DNA from: Flavobacterium lipolyticum
GTDB lineage: Bacteria; Bacteroidota; Bacteroidia; Flavobacteriales; Flavobacteriaceae
DNA: 64,000 nt
NCBI RefSeq assembly: GCF_020905335.1
Contig: NZ_JAJJMN010000001.1
Span: 248,001 to 312,000, forward strand
Direction of reading: 5' to 3'
The translations under genes and the position numbers were made by a program. Each line of letters starts with the position of its first letter. Positions within the stretch are counted from its first letter, which is position 1. The notes beneath the pieces are model-generated. The model saw only the letters and a program-made list of their open reading frames with translations, was not told the origin of the DNA and did not search any database. Below, in pieces: positions 61,198 to 64,000 of the stretch.

Positions 61198-62130
61198 TTA
61201 ATTTAAAGATTTTACAACATTTATTTCCCCCGTTAATTTTTCTTTCCAGTTACTCCAATTGTACTTCTTACTAAAAATAAAAAGCAGCACAGGATAAACT
61301 ACAACCACCGGTAATAGCACATCTACACCGGCCGAAGGCTCTGATATATCAATAAAAAGTGAATGCGTTTGAAAAACCGACCAATCGGACGTTACCAACA
61401 AAGCTCCGACTAAATTATTAGCAGCATGAAAACCCAATGCCAGTTCCATTCCCTCATCCATTAAGGTAATCACTCCGAGAAACAAACCGGTTCCGATATA
61501 GTACACCATCACGATATACCCCATTTTTACGACTTCAGGATTAAAGACGTGCATCGAACCAAATATAACGGAAGTCATCAGTAAAGGAAACCACCTGTTT
61601 CGTGCTAAATTAGCAAATCCCTGCATAAGATACCCTCTAAAGACATATTCTTCGGTAGAGGTTTGTATCGGTATTAACACCGTTCCGATTACCACTAAAA
61701 TTAAAAAAGGTATCCATTTAAAATTCCACACGAAACTCTCGGGAGAACTAAAATACAATACCACAAAACTCAAAACAGAGAACAAAGACCATAATAAAAA
61801 AGAAAAACCAACTCGTCTCCAATCTACTTCTGCCCTTGAAGTAGTGACGGATAAAAGAGTCTGACGGTGCATATATTTCACCACATAATAAATCCCCACA
61901 AAAGCAAAAGCAAAGGAAATCATCACCAGAAACAAGGTCAAATTGGGTTCAAACATTTTCATAACCGTCGCATCATTAGAAGGAAACCCCTTGCCGGAAA
62001 TCCAACTCTTATAAAACACTGCAAGAGAAAAAGGAATCTGACCAATAAAAGATGCTATAATAATTACAACGGACCCTAAAAGATACAACCAGAACTTATT
62101 ATGAGGTTTAATTCCTTGTTCTAAAAACAT
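61198..62130 (-). CDS. CPBP-family intramembrane metalloprotease (310 aa)
   Basis: Eight or so membrane segments with the motifs EEYVFRGYLMQ (EExxxR), SVIFGSMHVFNPE (FxxxH) and a third His/Asn motif GFHAANNLVGAL. These are the CAAX-protease/CPBP hallmarks. The substrate is unknown; the family includes prenyl-protein processing and bacteriocin self-immunity enzymes. It is 11 bp before menE in the same direction; note the double-Gly peptide gene just beyond. Confidence 0.88.
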   Translation of the reverse strand: MFLEQGIKPHNKFWLYLLGSVVIIIASFIGQIPFSLAVFYKSWISGKGFPSNDATVMKMFEPNLTLFLVMISFAFAFVGIYYVVKYMHRQTLLSVTTSRAEVDWRRVGFSFLLWSLFSVLSFVVLYFSSPESFVWNFKWIPFLILVVIGTVLIPIQTSTEEYVFRGYLMQGFANLARNRWFPLLMTSVIFGSMHVFNPEVVKMGYIVMVYYIGTGLFLGVITLMDEGMELALGFHAANNLVGALLVTSDWSVFQTHSLFIDISEPSAGVDVLLPVVVVYPVLLFIFSKKYNWSNWKEKLTGEINVVKSLN

Positions 62131-62243
62131 ATTGATAATAATTTAAAAAATGAGAATTCGATTTAATAACTAAATCTTATTTTTGGCACTGCTAAAATAC
62201 CTATTTCGGTTTAATTATCTTACAACATTCTAAATATAACAAA

Positions 62244-62594
62244 ATGATACAAATTTATCACAACCCACGTTGCGGAAAATCAAGAAATTGCCTGGCTTTT
62301 ATTGAAAACACAAAACAGGAATATCAAATTATCCCTTATCTGATCGAAACGCCGAACTTTAATGATTTAAAAAAACTTCTTGAAAAACTAAACCTTAAAC
62401 CGCTGCAATTGATTAGAATTAAGGAAAAAATCTGGATTGAAAATTACAAAGGAAAAGAACTGACCGATGATCAGATTATTGAAGCTATGGTCGAAAATCC
62501 TATTTTGATCGAACGTCCGATTGTTATAAAAGATGACAAAGCAATCATTGGCAGAGATCCGGATTTAGTGGCTTCTTTTTTAGATCAATTATAA
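62244..62594 (+). CDS. arsC: ArsC-family thioredoxin-fold reductase (116 aa)
   Basis: The single active-site Cys is in HNPRCGKSRNCLAFIE, and the GRDPDLVASFLD tail and VENPILIERPIV segments fit arsenate reductases of the glutaredoxin-linked class (ArsC/Spx superfamily). No ars operon neighbours are visible, so the physiological substrate could be something other than arsenate. Confidence 0.8.
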   Translation: MIQIYHNPRCGKSRNCLAFIENTKQEYQIIPYLIETPNFNDLKKLLEKLNLKPLQLIRIKEKIWIENYKGKELTDDQIIEAMVENPILIERPIVIKDDKAIIGRDPDLVASFLDQL

Positions 62595-62642
62595 AGAACC
62601 GTATTAACAAATTTTTGTGATTTTTCTCTTTAAACCAAAAGT

Positions 62643-62650
62643 TACATTTG
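62643..62650 (+). promoter_or_regulatory. -7 box TACATTTG for the TonB-type receptor
   Basis: Exact TAnnTTTG match, 33 bp before the ATG at 62684. Confidence 0.45.
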
Positions 62651-62683
62651 CCGTCTAAAGAACAAAAGAAACCAAAAATCACA

Positions 62684-64000
62684 ATGAAGAAAATCAAATT
62701 TGCTGTATTGCTTGTATGCCTATTTACAAGTTTGTACAACTATGCACAACAGGCACCTCCTGCCAGAAACAAGGTAAAAGTTACCGGGAAAGTTCTCGAA
62801 AAAGTAAGCAAACAACCTCTTGAGTACGCTACTATTTCGATCACGGCCCCAAATGACACCAAAGTTATAGCTGGTGGAATCACCAATCCAAAAGGAGAGT
62901 TTGATGTGGCTATTGCCCCGGGTACTTACGATATAAAAGTTGAATTTATTTCGTTTAAACCTACTTTTATTAAAGGAAAAACAATTTCCGGAGACACTGC
63001 TTTAGGTGTCGTAAGTTTATCCGAAGACGCTGCGCAATTAAGTGAAGTTGTCGTTCGTGCCGAAAAATCAAGTGTCGAAATAAAACTGGACAAAAAAGTT
63101 TACAATGTTGGACAGGATATGATGGTCAAAGGCGGAACAGTAAGTGATGTTTTAGACAATGTTCCTTCTGTTTCTGTTGATTCTGAAGGAAATGTAAGCT
63201 TACGAGGCAGTGACAATATCCGAATTTTAATTGACGGACGTCCTTCAAATGCGATCAATGTAGCTGAGGCTTTACGTCAGCTTCCTGCAGATGCTATCGA
63301 CAAAGTAGAAGTAATTACTAATCCATCAGCACGTTATGATGCAGAGGGAGGATCAGGAATCATCAATATCATTCTTAAAAAAGGAAAAAATCAGGGGTTC
63401 AACGGAACTTTTATTGCTTCAACAGGACTTCCTGAAACTTATGGTTTGAGTGCCAACTTAAATTATAAAACCGAAAAACTAAACTATTTTACCACTGCAG
63501 GTTACAACTACAGAACCAATGAAGGTATGGGTTTAACCAATACTTCTTATTATAATGCCGATGGATCTCCAAAAGGTTATTTAGATGAAGATCGTGATAC
63601 CAAAAGAATCCGAAACGGTTTTAATGCCAGAGCGGGTATGGAATGGACAGTTGCTCCTAATACCTTCTGGACAAATGCCATTAATTATCAAAAAAACTCA
63701 GGTGAGGATAAAGATTATATTAACTACAATAATTTTGATGCCGCTCACGCTTTTACAGGAACAACTAATCGTTTCAATAATGCCGATACCAAAAGTGAAA
63801 ACGTAGAATTTACTTCGAACTTAATCAAAAATTTCAACGATAAAGGACACAAACTGACTGCCGATTTATCAGTTTCCAGAAATACAGACGATAGCGACGG
63901 GCTTATTACCGCTCTACCTACTTCTAATACCACTCTAAACGATCAGGTACAAAAACAAATACTACTTCAGGCAGATTATGTTCTTCCACTAGGAAAAGGA
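62684..64000 (+). CDS. TonB-dependent / outer-membrane beta-barrel receptor, N-terminal part
   Basis: The frame is open from ATG 62684 through the window end (439 codons seen). Signal peptide 1-22 (ending NYAQ), CarboxypepD_reg-like domain (about 28-110; VKVTGKVLEKVSKQPLEYATI), plug domain (about 120-230; VVRAEKSSVEIKLDKKVYNVG, then SVDSEGNVSLRGSDNIRILIDGRPS and NIILKKGKNQG), and the start of the beta barrel. This arrangement matches Bacteroidota outer-membrane receptors/TonB-dependent transporters of the outer-membrane beta-barrel (type A) group. The 3' end and substrate are not in the window. Confidence 0.88.
   Translation, partial: MKKIKFAVLLVCLFTSLYNYAQQAPPARNKVKVTGKVLEKVSKQPLEYATISITAPNDTKVIAGGITNPKGEFDVAIAPGTYDIKVEFISFKPTFIKGKTISGDTALGVVSLSEDAAQLSEVVVRAEKSSVEIKLDKKVYNVGQDMMVKGGTVSDVLDNVPSVSVDSEGNVSLRGSDNIRILIDGRPSNAINVAEALRQLPADAIDKVEVITNPSARYDAEGGSGIINIILKKGKNQGFNGTFIASTGLPETYGLSANLNYKTEKLNYFTTAGYNYRTNEGMGLTNTSYYNADGSPKGYLDEDRDTKRIRNGFNARAGMEWTVAPNTFWTNAINYQKNSGEDKDYINYNNFDAAHAFTGTTNRFNNADTKSENVEFTSNLIKNFNDKGHKLTADLSVSRNTDDSDGLITALPTSNTTLNDQVQKQILLQADYVLPLGKG

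Overview
The window reads as chromosome of a Flavobacterium-like member of the Bacteroidota. The DNA is AT-rich, promoters carry the phylum's TAnnTTTG -7 element, Shine-Dalgarno sequences are scarce, and the gene content fits (SusC/TonB-type receptor with CarboxypepD_reg-like domain, DUF4251, META lipoprotein, LETM1-related protein, double-glycine peptide, GH18 chitinase, OxyR/Dps pair). No phage, plasmid, rRNA operon or CRISPR array is visible.

Layout. 0-2.3 kb: hypothetical genes, a stand-alone RNA ligase-like nucleotidyltransferase and a probable 39-residue gene. 2.4-6.8 kb: a SWIM zinc-finger protein and a WGR protein. 7-10 kb: a secreted copper operon (cupredoxin-like protein, small Cys-containing protein, tyrosinase). 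10.2-14 kb: a small kinase-like protein, an XRE regulator and a helicase-nuclease fusion. 14.4-18.7 kb: a secreted protein divergent from a LuxR-type two-component operon, with a 23-bp inverted pair of operators between them. 18.8-29.8 kb: an RNA-repair island. 30-36.8 kb: a marR-fadN-fadA-fadE beta-oxidation operon with a mobile four-helix-bundle gene inside it. 37-64 kb: mostly housekeeping and envelope genes.

The most unusual part is the RNA-repair island. It contains two RlaP-type Pol-beta nucleotidyltransferases, TatD, RtcB, a small protein with a HEPN-like R-x4-H motif, an SCO0854-type RING/TerD-like protein, an HD hydrolase and a WYL regulator. Directly upstream of the RING/TerD gene, in its apparent 5' leader, is an array of five structured RNA units. 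Each unit has GGTCAA, an 8-nt variable arm, TACTTC, a loop, an 8-nt arm complementary to the first, one base and ATTAYM. The arms differ between units but stay complementary, and the only wobbles are G-U on the minus strand, so the RNA is made from that strand. Unit 2 is circularly permuted and sits in the anticodon position of a tRNA-like molecule with intact acceptor, D and T arms. A 38-bp promoter-proximal element with paired TGCGCA half-sites precedes rtcB, the HEPN-like gene and the array (twice), which suggests one regulon. My working idea is that the array makes tRNA-like substrates, decoys or sensors for the RtcB/RlaP repair enzymes. The covariation and shared element are read directly from the sequence; the function is inference.
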